38,867 nucleotides of DNA from assembly GCA_017882585.1 (NCBI GenBank), contig JADGPF010000016.1, forward strand, positions 1 to 38,867. The letters are read 5' to 3'. Under the pieces are notes generated by a model. It had not been told where the DNA came from and searched no databases. It was given only the letters and a program-made list of their open reading frames with translations. The number at the start of each line of letters is the position of its first letter. Position 1 is the first letter of the stretch. The DNA is from Thermoleophilia bacterium. GTDB taxonomy: Bacteria; Actinomycetota; Thermoleophilia; Miltoncostaeales; Miltoncostaeaceae. Position numbers and translations under genes: made by a program. Shown in pieces: positions 8,334 to 17,022 of the stretch.

Positions 8334-10322
8334 TCAGGTGCGGGGTTCCGGCTCCTGGTCGGCCACGAGCGCGCTGGGATCCCGTTCGACCAGACGCTCG
8401 AGTGCCGCCACGGTCTCCGGGCAGAACTGGGTACCCGACTTGCTGCGGATCTCGCGCACGGCGTCACGGAACGGTACTGCGAGCCGGTACGGGCGATCGT
8501 GGATCATGCAGTCGAGCGCGTTGGCCACGCCGATGATCCGGCTCTCAATAGGGATCTGCTCGCCGGCCAGCCCGTTGGGATACCCGGTGCCGTCGAAGCG
8601 TTCGTGATGGAACCGGACGAACGTCCGCACGTCGCCGAGATCCGCGCCCGAGAGCATCCGGTACGCGATCTCGGGATGCTGGCGCATCTCATCCCATTCA
8701 TGGGGATCCAACGGTCCGGGCCGGCTGATGAGCTCGTCGCTGACGCCGATCTTGCCCACATCGTGCAGGAGCCCCGCCAGGCGTACCTCTTCGATGCGAT
8801 CGACCGACAGGCCGAGTTCCTGGGCAAGCATGGCGCCGACGTGCGCCACGTTCTGCGCGTGCCCGCGCGTGGTCGGATGCCGATCGTCCACCGCAGCCGC
8901 CACACCGACAATCGTCGCCAGCAGCGATTCGCTCGCCTGCTGGTCACGCAGGTCCTGATCGTCGATCATGGCGGCGACCTCGCGGTCGAACAGGAACGTC
9001 CGATCGCCGCCGTGGCGCCGCGCGAGCGCGAGCGCAGCGCGCGCAAAGCGCGCCAACTGATCGGCATTGCCGGCCTGGTCGGGGAAGCTTGCAACGCCCA
9101 CCGACAGCGCCACGCCGGCGGGGACCAGCCCGGCGGTCCCGCAATCCTTGCGGACGCGCTCGGCGATCCGGAACGCGTCGAGACCCGCCGAGGCGGGCAG
9201 GATGAGCGCCATCTCGTCATCGGCGATACGACAGCCGACGTCGGTCGCCCGCAGGCCCGAGACGATGTGGTCGACAAGGTTCCCGAGAAACGTGTTGGTG
9301 AACTCCGTCCCGGTTTCCCGGCGCAGGTCGCTCAGACCGTCGACACCCAACACGACCAGCGAGAGCGACTCACGGCTGCGGATCGCGCGGTGGGTCTCCT
9401 GTTCGAGGCGCGTCGCGAAATAGCGGTCGTTGAAGAAGCGTGTTACGGGGTCGACGGTGGCCAGCGCGGCGATCCGGCCGCGCATCGCCGCCGCGCCGAG
9501 CGTGGAGGTCGCGTGGTCGACCAGACTTTGCAGCGCGTCGAGGTCATCGGCATCCAGACCGCCGACATGATCGGTGACGATCGCAAGAATGTAGGAGTGG
9601 TCGTCTTCACCCCGGACGACGACCAGGCCGATCCCGACGACCCCGAGCTCACGCAGCGGGGATGCCACCGGCAGCGCACCGGCCCACGGCCGACCCTCGA
9701 CGCACAGCCGCGAAAGTTCGCTGGCGACCAGCCCGGCAAGGGTCTGCTCGGCGACCGGATCGAGCCCGGTGCCGGCGATGATGCGCCCGTGATCGGATGC
9801 CCCGGAGACCAGGATCGCGCCAACGCCACTGACGAGCATGCAGCTCGCATCGACCAGGCGTCCAAGGCCGCGATCGGCCACGTCAAGATCGCGGATCGAA
9901 CGCACCGCCCGTGAGAGCCGCCGGGCGCGTCCGCGCTGTTCGACCGCGCGTCGTCCAAGCCGCTCGGTGGCGAGCGCCTGGGCCAGCTGCGCGCTCAGGA
10001 TGTTGAGCATCGGCAGAGGTTCCGCATCGATGGTGTCGCCCCACAGGCTGATGGCCCCAAGCTGGGCGCCCGCGGCCATCAGGCAGGCCACCTGACGGCT
10101 GGCGTCCGACGCCTGTTCCCCGATCCGGGCGGCCGATTCCGGCGCGCCGACGTCGTTGAGGCGCACCACTTCGCCGCCCGCGGCCCCACAGAGCTCGCAC
10201 GCCGCCTCGAGCGCAATCTCGCACAGCCGTTGGGGGTTGCGCTCATTGACCATGAGGTCGATGGCCTGCGCCAGGCGGACCGTCGCCACGTCGTCCTCGT
10301 GTTGCCGCGCCCCGGTAATCAC
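8334..10322 (-). CDS. GAF - degenerate GGDEF - HD-GYP cyclic-di-GMP signalling protein
   Basis: About 662 residues, cytoplasmic. One or two GAF-like sensor regions fill roughly residues 1-290 with no membrane segment. A GGDEF-fold domain follows (from about DPVTRFFNDRYF), but its signature reads RIADDEM at 9210-9224 instead of GGDEF, so cyclase activity is doubtful. The C-terminal HD-GYP domain looks intact: LLHDVGK (about residue 517) and HHERFDGTGYP (about 571-581) match the phosphodiesterase signature. The GTG at 10322 is chosen because GAGGAGG lies 4 nt upstream; a further ATG at 10358 has no ribosome site, and starts beyond that fall into the hairpin at 10388-10432. Probably it degrades c-di-GMP in response to a ligand bound by GAF. 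Confidence 0.9.
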   Translation of the reverse strand: MITGARQHEDDVATVRLAQAIDLMVNERNPQRLCEIALEAACELCGAAGGEVVRLNDVGAPESAARIGEQASDASRQVACLMAAGAQLGAISLWGDTIDAEPLPMLNILSAQLAQALATERLGRRAVEQRGRARRLSRAVRSIRDLDVADRGLGRLVDASCMLVSGVGAILVSGASDHGRIIAGTGLDPVAEQTLAGLVASELSRLCVEGRPWAGALPVASPLRELGVVGIGLVVVRGEDDHSYILAIVTDHVGGLDADDLDALQSLVDHATSTLGAAAMRGRIAALATVDPVTRFFNDRYFATRLEQETHRAIRSRESLSLVVLGVDGLSDLRRETGTEFTNTFLGNLVDHIVSGLRATDVGCRIADDEMALILPASAGLDAFRIAERVRKDCGTAGLVPAGVALSVGVASFPDQAGNADQLARFARAALALARRHGGDRTFLFDREVAAMIDDQDLRDQQASESLLATIVGVAAAVDDRHPTTRGHAQNVAHVGAMLAQELGLSVDRIEEVRLAGLLHDVGKIGVSDELISRPGPLDPHEWDEMRQHPEIAYRMLSGADLGDVRTFVRFHHERFDGTGYPNGLAGEQIPIESRIIGVANALDCMIHDRPYRLAVPFRDAVREIRSKSGTQFCPETVAALERLVERDPSALVADQEPEPRT

Positions 10323-10387
10323 ACGGCCTCCTCGCCGTTGGTGCTTGCCTGTACCCATCGGCACAGGCCCGCACCAACTCAAGGGTC

Positions 10388-10432
10388 GTGCACTCCGGGG
10401 GATGCCCGGCACGGGCATCCCCCGGAGTGCAC
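10388..10432 (-). terminator. Perfect 21-bp inverted repeat behind trpB2
   Basis: The arms 10388-10408 and 10412-10432 are exact reverse complements, with a 3-nt loop (GCA). The repeat begins 4 nt after the trpB2 stop and ends about 65 nt before the GTG start of the next gene on the same strand. It would form an extremely stable RNA hairpin. No U-tract follows, so it may be a non-canonical terminator, an mRNA 3'-end stabiliser or a palindromic protein site. Confidence 0.7.
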
Positions 10433-10436
10433 CGGC

Positions 10437-11801
10437 TCAGGCCGGCAGCGCGGGCATCTGGGCGAGCTCGGCCGTCGCATGGTCGAGCTCGTCCTGGGAG
10501 AAGTCCGAGTCGATCATCTCGCCGGACAGGTACTGCTGGTAGGCGGACATATCGAAGTTGCCGTGACCGCACAGGTTGAACAGGATCGTCTTGGAGACGC
10601 CTTCCTCGCGGGCCCGCTCGACCTCATCGACGACCCCGCGGATCGCGTGGGACGCCTCCGGCGCCGGAATGATGCCCTCGGCGCGGCCGAAGGCCACGGC
10701 CTGCTCGAAGCAGTCGAGTTGGCGATAGGCCCGGGCCTCGACCATCCCCGTGTGGACCAGATGCGACACCAACGGCGCCATCCCGTGGTAGCGCAGTCCC
10801 CCGGAATGGATCGACGGCGGGACAAATGAATGCCCGAGCGAGTGCATCGGCAACAGGGGCGTCATGCCCGCCGTGTCGCCGAAATCGTAGCCGTAGACCC
10901 CACGCGTCAGGCTCGGGCAGGACGCCGGTTCGGCAGCGACGACCCTGATGTCCGCACCGGCGAACTTCTGCGCCAGGAACGGGAATGCGAGGCCTGAGAA
11001 ATTCGAGCCGCCACCGACGCACCCGACCACGACGTCCGGCTGCGCCCCCGCCATCTGCATTTGCTCGACGGCCTCCTGTCCGACCACGGTCTGGTGCAGC
11101 AAGACGTGATTGAGGACGCTTCCGAGCGCGTAATTGGTGTCCTCGCGGGTGGCGGCGTCCTCGACGGCCTCCGAGATGGCAATGCCCAGGCTGCCGGTCG
11201 AGTCGGGGTGCTCGGCGAGGATCGCCCGGCCGGCGTTGGTCTCCCTCGAGGGGCTCGCCACGCATTCGCCGCCCCACGTCTCGATCATTACGCGGCGGTA
11301 TGGCTTGCTGTCGTAGCTCACGCGCACCATGTACACCTTGCACTCGAGCCCAAACAGTTCACACGCCAACGCCAGCGACGAGCCCCATTGACCCGCCCCG
11401 GTCTCGGTCGCAAGACGCCTCACCCCGGCCTGCGCGTTGTAGTAGGCCTGCGGGACCGAGGTGTTGGGTTTGTGGGAGCCGGCGGGGCTGACGCCCTCAT
11501 ACTTGTAGAAGATCTTGCAGTCGGTACCGAGCGCTCGCTCAAAGCCCGCCGCGCGGTGCAGCGGGGTTGGCCGCCAGAGGGCATAGATCTCCCGGACCGG
11601 ATCGGGAATGGTGATCCAACGCTCTTGGCTGACCTCTTGAAGGATGAGCTCCATCGGGAAGATGGCGGTCATCATCTCGGGCTGCAGCGGGCTCCCATCC
11701 GGAGCCAGCGGCGGCGGCATCGGCGTGGGCAGATCCGCGGCGATGTTGTACCAGCGCTTCGGGATCTTGTCTTCGGTCAGCAGGTAGCGATGCTGCGGCA
11801 T
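10437..11801 (-). CDS. trpB2: Tryptophan synthase beta chain, TrpB2 type
   Basis: PLP enzyme joining indole and serine into tryptophan. It has 454 residues, longer than classical TrpB1 (about 400), with the long N-terminal stretch and the motifs of the TrpB2 branch (WYNIAADLP, WRPTPLHRA). Lys111 in PAGSHKPNTS is the PLP lysine; VGCVGGGSNFSG is the phosphate-binding Gly loop. The ATG at 11801 has AGGGG at a 5-nt spacing. No trpA is adjacent, as is usual for TrpB2, which does not pair with TrpA in the classical way. It follows ccmH by 80 nt, and may be a read-through member of the trp operon or have its own promoter (TACACT at 11837-11842). Confidence 0.95.
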   Translation of the reverse strand: MPQHRYLLTEDKIPKRWYNIAADLPTPMPPPLAPDGSPLQPEMMTAIFPMELILQEVSQERWITIPDPVREIYALWRPTPLHRAAGFERALGTDCKIFYKYEGVSPAGSHKPNTSVPQAYYNAQAGVRRLATETGAGQWGSSLALACELFGLECKVYMVRVSYDSKPYRRVMIETWGGECVASPSRETNAGRAILAEHPDSTGSLGIAISEAVEDAATREDTNYALGSVLNHVLLHQTVVGQEAVEQMQMAGAQPDVVVGCVGGGSNFSGLAFPFLAQKFAGADIRVVAAEPASCPSLTRGVYGYDFGDTAGMTPLLPMHSLGHSFVPPSIHSGGLRYHGMAPLVSHLVHTGMVEARAYRQLDCFEQAVAFGRAEGIIPAPEASHAIRGVVDEVERAREEGVSKTILFNLCGHGNFDMSAYQQYLSGEMIDSDFSQDELDHATAELAQMPALPA

Positions 11802-11836
11802 GCGGTCCCCTCTCGGCCTTCGGCGACGATGGGCTG

Positions 11837-11842
11837 AGTGTA
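11837..11842 (-). promoter_or_regulatory. Candidate -10 box (TACACT) ahead of trpB2
   Basis: TACACT on the minus strand lies 35 nt before the trpB2 ATG, in the 80-nt gap after ccmH. It resembles the TATACT boxes ahead of deoC and leuS. No -35 is recognisable. Confidence 0.35.
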
Positions 11843-11881
11843 TCCCCCGCCAGCCGGCGGCCCGCGCCAGCGAGCCCGGTG

Positions 11882-12343
11882 TCAGTCGCCGAGTTGCCGC
11901 AACTCCCGATTGAGCCGTTCGACCTCGTCTTGACTGGGGGTGACGTCGGGCGGCGCGGCCGTCCGGCTGCGGCGGATCCAGGCCCGCGCGACCAGCGGAA
12001 TGGCCACGAGGCCGGCGACGATCAGTGCGGCCGGAACGAGCCACACGATCAGATCGAAACCCGATTTTGGTGGCGTGGCAAGGATGTCGCGACCGAACTG
12101 CTGCACCAGTGACTGTTCGATCTGGCCAGAGGTCCAGCCGGCGGCGGCCTTCTCCTCGATATAGGCCTTGATCCGCAGGGCCGACGGGGCGTTGGAGACG
12201 TTGAGCGGCACCTCGCAGGTCGGGCATTTGAGCTGCTGCTCCAGCGACAGGATGTCGACGCTGGCCACCGCCGGCGCCGCCGCGGTGGCGAGGATCAGCG
12301 CCGCGCACAGCGCGGCCAGCAGACGGCGGACCACGGGTCTCAC
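11882..12343 (-). CDS. Cytochrome c biogenesis protein CcmH-like
   Basis: 153-residue CcmH/CycL N-terminal-type protein that presents apocytochrome c thiols for heme attachment outside the membrane. A signal peptide occupies about residues 1-28. The redox pair Cys40-x-x-Cys43 (LKCPTCEVPLNVS) stands where CcmH has LRCPVCQ. AYIEEKAAAGWTSGQIEQSLVQQFG is the conserved helical part, and a single membrane helix (about 98-122) anchors the C-terminus. The GTG start at 12343 overlaps the TlpA stop as GTGA, indicating translational coupling. CcmF and CcmE are not in the window. Confidence 0.88.
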   Translation of the reverse strand: MRPVVRRLLAALCAALILATAAAPAVASVDILSLEQQLKCPTCEVPLNVSNAPSALRIKAYIEEKAAAGWTSGQIEQSLVQQFGRDILATPPKSGFDLIVWLVPAALIVAGLVAIPLVARAWIRRSRTAAPPDVTPSQDEVERLNRELRQLGD

Positions 12344-12981
12344 GACCGCTCAGCGATCACGCCGTCAAGCACGGACACGAAGCTGTTGACGTTCCCGGTC
12401 GATCCGGACGCCGACAGCGGGCCGCGGAGCGCGGCGGCGATGCGGCCCTGACGATCGATGATGAAGCTCTCCGGAACCCCCGTCGTCCCATAGGGACCCT
12501 CGATGTTGCCCTCACCGTCGCGAACGGTCGGGAACGTCAACCCGTACTGGTGGTGGAAGCCCAGTGCGTCGCCGGTGAGGTCCTTGACGTCCACGCCCAG
12601 GACGTAGACCCCCTGCTGGCGGTACCGGTCCCAAATCGATTGCAGGATCGGGGCCTCGTCGGTGCATGGCACGCACCACGATGCCCAGATGTTGAGCACG
12701 ACCGGGTGCCCATGCAACTGGGTGAGCGTCAGGTTCTGACCCGACGCCGGCAGCCCTGGGGTGCTCGTGAGCACCGGCAGCGTGAACGCGGGGGCCGGCA
12801 CGCGCTCGCCCTTGGCGATCGAGCCATCGATCGAGTTGTTGACGTTGTGGTTGACCAGCCCAACGATCAGTACCGCGCCGATCGCGGCGATCACGACGCC
12901 GCACACCGCAGCGATCGTGATCTGACGACGATCCCAACCGCGGCGATGGGTCGGGGGCTTGCCAGGGTCGTCGGAGCTCAC
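12340..12981 (-). CDS. TlpA/ResA/DsbE-like membrane-anchored thioredoxin
   Basis: Extracytoplasmic thiol-disulfide reductase that keeps CcmH or apocytochrome c cysteines reduced. It has about 213 residues from the GTG at 12981: a short cytoplasmic Arg-rich N-terminus, one membrane helix (about 21-43), then a thioredoxin fold with Cys103-x-x-Cys106 in WASWCVPC and the cis-Pro region TTGVPESFII. A longer start (GTG at 13053) is possible, but the added residues are low-complexity Gly/Arg. It is coupled to ccmH by a 4-nt GTGA overlap. The position between trpC and ccmH joins cytochrome c maturation to the trp operon. Confidence 0.88.
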   Translation of the reverse strand: MSSDDPGKPPTHRRGWDRRQITIAAVCGVVIAAIGAVLIVGLVNHNVNNSIDGSIAKGERVPAPAFTLPVLTSTPGLPASGQNLTLTQLHGHPVVLNIWASWCVPCTDEAPILQSIWDRYRQQGVYVLGVDVKDLTGDALGFHHQYGLTFPTVRDGEGNIEGPYGTTGVPESFIIDRQGRIAAALRGPLSASGSTGNVNSFVSVLDGVIAERS

Positions 12982-13063
12982 GCGCGTAAGCGTAGCGCCG
13001 CAACCGCGTGACAGACGTCCGCCCCGGCGCGCACCGACGCCGCCCGCACCCACCGGGCGCCCA

Positions 13064-13882
13064 CTATCGACGCCCGAGCAGCTCGGCGGCGGTCGCCGCC
13101 GGGTCGTTGACGCGCATCAGCGCCTCGCCGACCAGGATGGCGTCGACGCCGGCCTGTTCGAGATCGCGGACGTCTTGGCGGGTCGCGATCCCGGACTCGG
13201 CCACCACGGTCACCTCGGCCGGGACGAGCGGGCGCAGCCGCAAACTCGTGGCGAGATCGACGTCCAGGCTGTGCAGATCGCGATTGTTGATGCCCACGAT
13301 CTGCGCACCGACTGACCGAGCGGTCGCCAGGTCGGACGCGTCGTGGACCTCCACCAGGGTGTCCAGCCCGAGCAGCTCGGCAGCGTCGATGAGATCGGCC
13401 AGGGCGGTGGCATCGGGGAATGCCGCGACGATCAGCAGGGCTGCGCTGGCCCCGGCCAGGCGGGCCTCGACCAGCTGGTACGGGTCAACGATGAAATCCT
13501 TGCGCAGCAGCGGCGTCGGCACCGTCGAATGTGCCTCGACCAGATCGTCGAGACTTCCGCCGAACCACTTGGGCTCGGTCAGGACCGAGATTGCCGCCGC
13601 GCCGGCCGCCGCATAGGCACTGACGATCGGCGCCACCGCGGCGCCGGCCTGGATCGCGCCCCGTGACGGACTCGCCCGCTTCATCTCGGCGATGAGACTC
13701 ATCCCCGGTGCGGCGAGCGCCGCGGCGAACGACCGCATTGCGGGTGCCTCCGCCAGCCGGCTGCGCAATTCGGCCTCCGGGACGGCACCGCGACGGGCAT
13801 CGACCAGCCGACGTGTGTGGGCGATCACGGTCTCGAGGAACGTCGGCACGCTCGGGGCCCTTGGTAGATCAGATCTCGGCAC
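13064..13882 (-). CDS. trpC: Indole-3-glycerol phosphate synthase
   Basis: Closes the indole ring from CdRP in tryptophan synthesis. It has 272 residues, normal for the monofunctional enzyme; there is no fused TrpF. Motifs are LIAEMKRASPSRG (Glu66, Lys68, the SPS at 71-73), PLLRKDFIVDPYQ with the catalytic Lys, VGINNRDL, VVAESGI and DAILVGEALM. The GTG start at 13882 overlaps the trpD stop by 14 nt; a later in-frame GTG at the VPTFLETV segment is also possible. No trpF is seen in the window, so that step must come from elsewhere, perhaps a bifunctional HisA/PriA (inference). Confidence 0.96.
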   Translation of the reverse strand: MPRSDLPRAPSVPTFLETVIAHTRRLVDARRGAVPEAELRSRLAEAPAMRSFAAALAAPGMSLIAEMKRASPSRGAIQAGAAVAPIVSAYAAAGAAAISVLTEPKWFGGSLDDLVEAHSTVPTPLLRKDFIVDPYQLVEARLAGASAALLIVAAFPDATALADLIDAAELLGLDTLVEVHDASDLATARSVGAQIVGINNRDLHSLDVDLATSLRLRPLVPAEVTVVAESGIATRQDVRDLEQAGVDAILVGEALMRVNDPAATAAELLGRR

Positions 13883-14909
13883 GTGATGCGAGCCGCTGCG
13901 TCACCGCGCAGAACGCCGCAAGGCGCTCGACGGCAGCACCGCTGGTGATGCTCCGCGCCGCCTGGGCGATGCCGTCATGAAGGTCGCCGGCCGCACCGGA
14001 GATCCAGATCGCCGCCCCTGCATTCAGCACCACCACGTCGTGGGCCGGCCCGGGCGCGCCAGCGAGCACCTCGCGAATCCGGCGGGCGTTGTCAGCCGGC
14101 TCACCGCCAGCCAACAGGTCGGTCCCCGATGCCTGGAACCCAAACTGGGCCGGATCGATCTCCAGGTACCGCACCTGGCCGCTGTCGACCTCGTATGCGT
14201 CGGAAATGGTCGCCGCCGACAGCTCGTCCATGCCGTCGCGACCCCGGACCACCAGCGCCCGATGGGTGCCCGACAGGGCAAGCGCCGTGGCCATGCGCTC
14301 CATGGCACTGCGATCCGCGACGCCGATGACCTGGTGGGTCGCCCCGGCGGGGTTCGCCATCGGCCCGAGCAGGTTGAACACCGTCCGCACTCCCAGTGCC
14401 CGGCGCACCGGGACGATGTGCGCGAACGCCGGGTGGTGCGCGGGGGCGTACATGAACCCCACCCCCACCTCGGCCAGGCAGAGCGCGATCGCGTCGGGCG
14501 ACAGATCGATGCGCGCACCGAGCGCCTCGACGACGTCGGCGCTGCCGCTCTTGCTCGTGTTGGAGCGGTTGCCGTGCTTGGCCACCGCGATGCCGGCGCC
14601 GGCGGCAACGAACGCGGCCGCCGTCGAGATGTTGAACGTCGAGATGCCGCCGCCGGTCCCGCAGGTATCGACAAACGGCCCGGGAGGCCCGACCACCGGG
14701 ACCAGATGCGCACGCAGCACCTCGACCAGACCCGCCAGTTCTTCGGCGGTCTCACCCTTGGCGCGCAGCGCGACGAGGAACCCCGCGGCCTGGATCTCGC
14801 CGGCCTCGCCGCTCATGACCAGGTTCAGCACCTCGGCTGCTCCGGCACGCCCGATGTCCTCGCCACCCAACAGGCGGTCGATGGCGGCGGAGATCACGGG
14901 CGACGCCAT
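13869..14909 (-). CDS. trpD: Anthranilate phosphoribosyltransferase
   Basis: Adds phosphoribose to anthranilate, the second step of the tryptophan pathway. 346 residues, standard length. The PRPP-binding DTCGTGGGISTFNIST (81-96), KHGNRSNTSKSGSADVVEALG (from 111) and VFNLLGPMANPA are family signatures. The ATG at 14909 overlaps the trpG stop by one base (TGATG); an upstream open stretch to 15044 is antisense-like and overlaps trpG, so it is not used. Codon use matches its neighbours. Confidence 0.97.
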   Translation of the reverse strand: MASPVISAAIDRLLGGEDIGRAGAAEVLNLVMSGEAGEIQAAGFLVALRAKGETAEELAGLVEVLRAHLVPVVGPPGPFVDTCGTGGGISTFNISTAAAFVAAGAGIAVAKHGNRSNTSKSGSADVVEALGARIDLSPDAIALCLAEVGVGFMYAPAHHPAFAHIVPVRRALGVRTVFNLLGPMANPAGATHQVIGVADRSAMERMATALALSGTHRALVVRGRDGMDELSAATISDAYEVDSGQVRYLEIDPAQFGFQASGTDLLAGGEPADNARRIREVLAGAPGPAHDVVVLNAGAAIWISGAAGDLHDGIAQAARSITSGAAVERLAAFCAVTQRLASRAEI

Positions 14910-15493
14910 CAGGCTTCCAGCCTCAGGAAGTTGGCCAGCAGAGACTTGCCGTGGTCGGTCAGGATCGACTCGGGGTGGAACTGCACCCCCTCCACCGGCA
15001 CGTCGCGATGTCGGATGCCCATGACCACGTCGCCGTCGCACCATGCCGACAACTCGAGCCCGGGCGCGAGGTCCGGAGCGACCACCAGCGAGTGGTAACG
15101 GGTTGCCACCATGGGATCCGCGATCCCCGCGAACACGGTCCGCCCGTCGTGGCTGATCCGGCTCGTCTTGCCGTGCACCGGCACGGCGCCGCGCACCACC
15201 TCTGCGCCAAACGCGGCTCCGATGGCCTGGTGGCCGAGGCAGACGCCGAAGACCGGCACCCGTCCGGCGAAGTGCCGGATGGCCTCGACGGAGATCCCGG
15301 CCTCGCGCGGCGTCTTGGGGCCCGGCGAGATCACGAGGTGGGTCGGGTGCAGCGCGGCAATGCCCTCCAGATCGATCTGATCGTTGCGGTACACGACAAC
15401 CTCAGCACCGAGCTCCCCGAAGTACTGCATCAGGTTGTAGGTGAAGCTGTCGTAGTTGTCGACGATCATTACGCGCGCCACGGCGGTCACCAT
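14909..15493 (-). CDS. trpG: Anthranilate synthase component II (glutamine amidotransferase)
   Basis: Class I glutaminase of 194 residues that supplies ammonia to TrpE. The catalytic triad is visible: Cys85 in FGVCLGHQ, and His173 and Glu175 in VQFHPES. The N-terminal VMIVDNYDSFTYNL and ISPGPKTPREAG are typical of TrpG/PabA. The ATG at 15493 overlaps the trpE stop by 7 nt; the next codon, GTG at 15490, would give a 4-nt GTGA overlap and is an equally good start. Its place between trpE and trpD supports a tryptophan role; sharing with folate synthesis (PabA) is possible. Confidence 0.96.
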   Translation of the reverse strand: MVTAVARVMIVDNYDSFTYNLMQYFGELGAEVVVYRNDQIDLEGIAALHPTHLVISPGPKTPREAGISVEAIRHFAGRVPVFGVCLGHQAIGAAFGAEVVRGAVPVHGKTSRISHDGRTVFAGIADPMVATRYHSLVVAPDLAPGLELSAWCDGDVVMGIRHRDVPVEGVQFHPESILTDHGKSLLANFLRLEA

Positions 15494-17022
15494 CCGCGCT
15501 GCGCGGCCGCGACTTCGATGGCCCGAAACAGGGCGGCCGCCTTGTTCTGGGTTTCCTGGTACTCGAGCTCCGGAACGGAGTCGGCGACGATGCCGGCGCC
15601 GGCCTGCACGTGCACCCGCCCCTTGGCGCAGACGATCGTCCGGATCGTGATCGCGGTGTCGAGATCGCCGGTGAAGCTCAGGTAGCCCACCGCCCCACCG
15701 TACGGTCCGCGCTTGGTCGTCTCAAGCTCGTCGATGATCTGCATCGCGCGGACCTTTGGCGCCCCGGACAGTGTTCCGGCCGGAAACGTCGAGCGGAGCG
15801 CGTCGCAGGCACGCCGGCCGATCCCAAGCTCCCCGACCACGCTGCTTTCGATGTGCATCACGTGGCTGTAGCGGTGCACGCCCATGAGTTCCTCGACGCG
15901 GACGCTGCCGATCTGGCACACGCGACCGAGGTCGTTGCGGCCGAGGTCGACGAGCATGACGTGCTCGGCACGCTCCTTGGGGTCCGCCAACAGGTCCTCG
16001 GCAAACTGCCGGTCCTGCTCTTCGCTGGCTCCGCGCGGGCGCGTGCCCGCGATCGGCCGGGTGTGGACCGTGCGGCCTTCCACCTTCACCAGGGTCTCCG
16101 GCGATGAGCCCACCAGCGCGTACTCGTCGAACTCCACGAAGAACATGTAGGGCGACGGGTTGACCGCGCGCAGGCCGCGGTAGATCGCAAACGGATCAAG
16201 ATCGACCTCCGCCGAGAATCGCTGCGAGGGGACGATCTGGAAGGCGTCGCCGGCGACGATGTACTCCCGGCAGCGTTCGACCGCCGCATGGAACGCCGCC
16301 CGCGTCGTGTTGCTGGTGACCTCGCCGAGGTGCGGTGCGGCCGCGTGGACCCGGCCGGGGTCGGCGACCAGGGGCCCGGTGAGCGTCGCTTTGAGCTCGG
16401 CGATCGTCGCCACCGCGTCGCGGTAGGCCGGACCGGGATCCTCTGAATGCGAGAGCACGCACGGCACGCTGACCGTCAGCGTGTGCTGCAGGTGGTCGAA
16501 CACGACGACCGGCCCGGTGATCATCACCATCAGGTCGGGCAGACCGAGGTCGTCCCCAGGACCGGGCCCGATCGGCTCGACCTGGCGCACCAGGTCGTAG
16601 GAAAAGTACCCAACCGCACCACCCGCGAACGGCAGCGCCGGCCCGGCCGATGGCAGCATCCCGACCGCCTCGACGACATCCTGGACCGCCGCGAAGGGAT
16701 CGCCGACCGCGAGGACGGTTGCGAGGCCGTCGGCGCTCGTGTGGACCAACTCGCGCTCCCGCCCGCGCACGATGGCCTGCGGGCGCACGCCGATCATCGA
16801 ATACCGGCCGAGCCGGCCGTGCTCAGCCGACTCGAGCAGGAACGCCGGTCCGCCGTCGCGCAGCTTGAGGAATGCCGCGACCGGCGTGTCGCAGTCGGCG
16901 ATCCAACTGTGGGTCAGCGCGACCTGTCCGCCGTGCGACGAGAGCTCACGAACGTCGTCGAGCGTCGGCATCACCGTCAGCTCCGACGCCGGCGGCAACG
17001 GGCTCATGCGCAGATCGGTCAT
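15487..17022 (-). CDS. trpE: Anthranilate synthase component I
   Basis: Makes anthranilate from chorismate. 511 residues from the ATG at 17022, usual length. The tryptophan feedback motif LLES (62-65) followed by RYS is retained, so allosteric inhibition by tryptophan is expected. The chorismate-binding C-terminal half carries IVAGDAFQIVPSQRF, RPIAGTRPRG, LVDLGRNDLGRV, GTLSGAPKVRAMQIID and VQAGAGIVADSVP. The start overlaps the hisIE stop as ATGA; the upstream open frame to 17721 is the antisense-like shadow of hisIE. A second ATG at 17007 is possible. Confidence 0.97.
   Translation of the reverse strand: MTDLRMSPLPPASELTVMPTLDDVRELSSHGGQVALTHSWIADCDTPVAAFLKLRDGGPAFLLESAEHGRLGRYSMIGVRPQAIVRGRERELVHTSADGLATVLAVGDPFAAVQDVVEAVGMLPSAGPALPFAGGAVGYFSYDLVRQVEPIGPGPGDDLGLPDLMVMITGPVVVFDHLQHTLTVSVPCVLSHSEDPGPAYRDAVATIAELKATLTGPLVADPGRVHAAAPHLGEVTSNTTRAAFHAAVERCREYIVAGDAFQIVPSQRFSAEVDLDPFAIYRGLRAVNPSPYMFFVEFDEYALVGSSPETLVKVEGRTVHTRPIAGTRPRGASEEQDRQFAEDLLADPKERAEHVMLVDLGRNDLGRVCQIGSVRVEELMGVHRYSHVMHIESSVVGELGIGRRACDALRSTFPAGTLSGAPKVRAMQIIDELETTKRGPYGGAVGYLSFTGDLDTAITIRTIVCAKGRVHVQAGAGIVADSVPELEYQETQNKAAALFRAIEVAAAQRGW

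Noticed and set aside
8229-9914. Long plus-strand open frame opposite the GAF/GGDEF/HD-GYP gene
   Set aside because: No recognisable domain, and the minus-strand gene explains the codon pattern and motifs.
10388-10432. Possible CIRCE heat-shock operator
   Set aside because: The hairpin arms contain GCACTC and GAGTGC, but 29 bases apart rather than 9, and behind trpB2 rather than ahead of a heat-shock gene.
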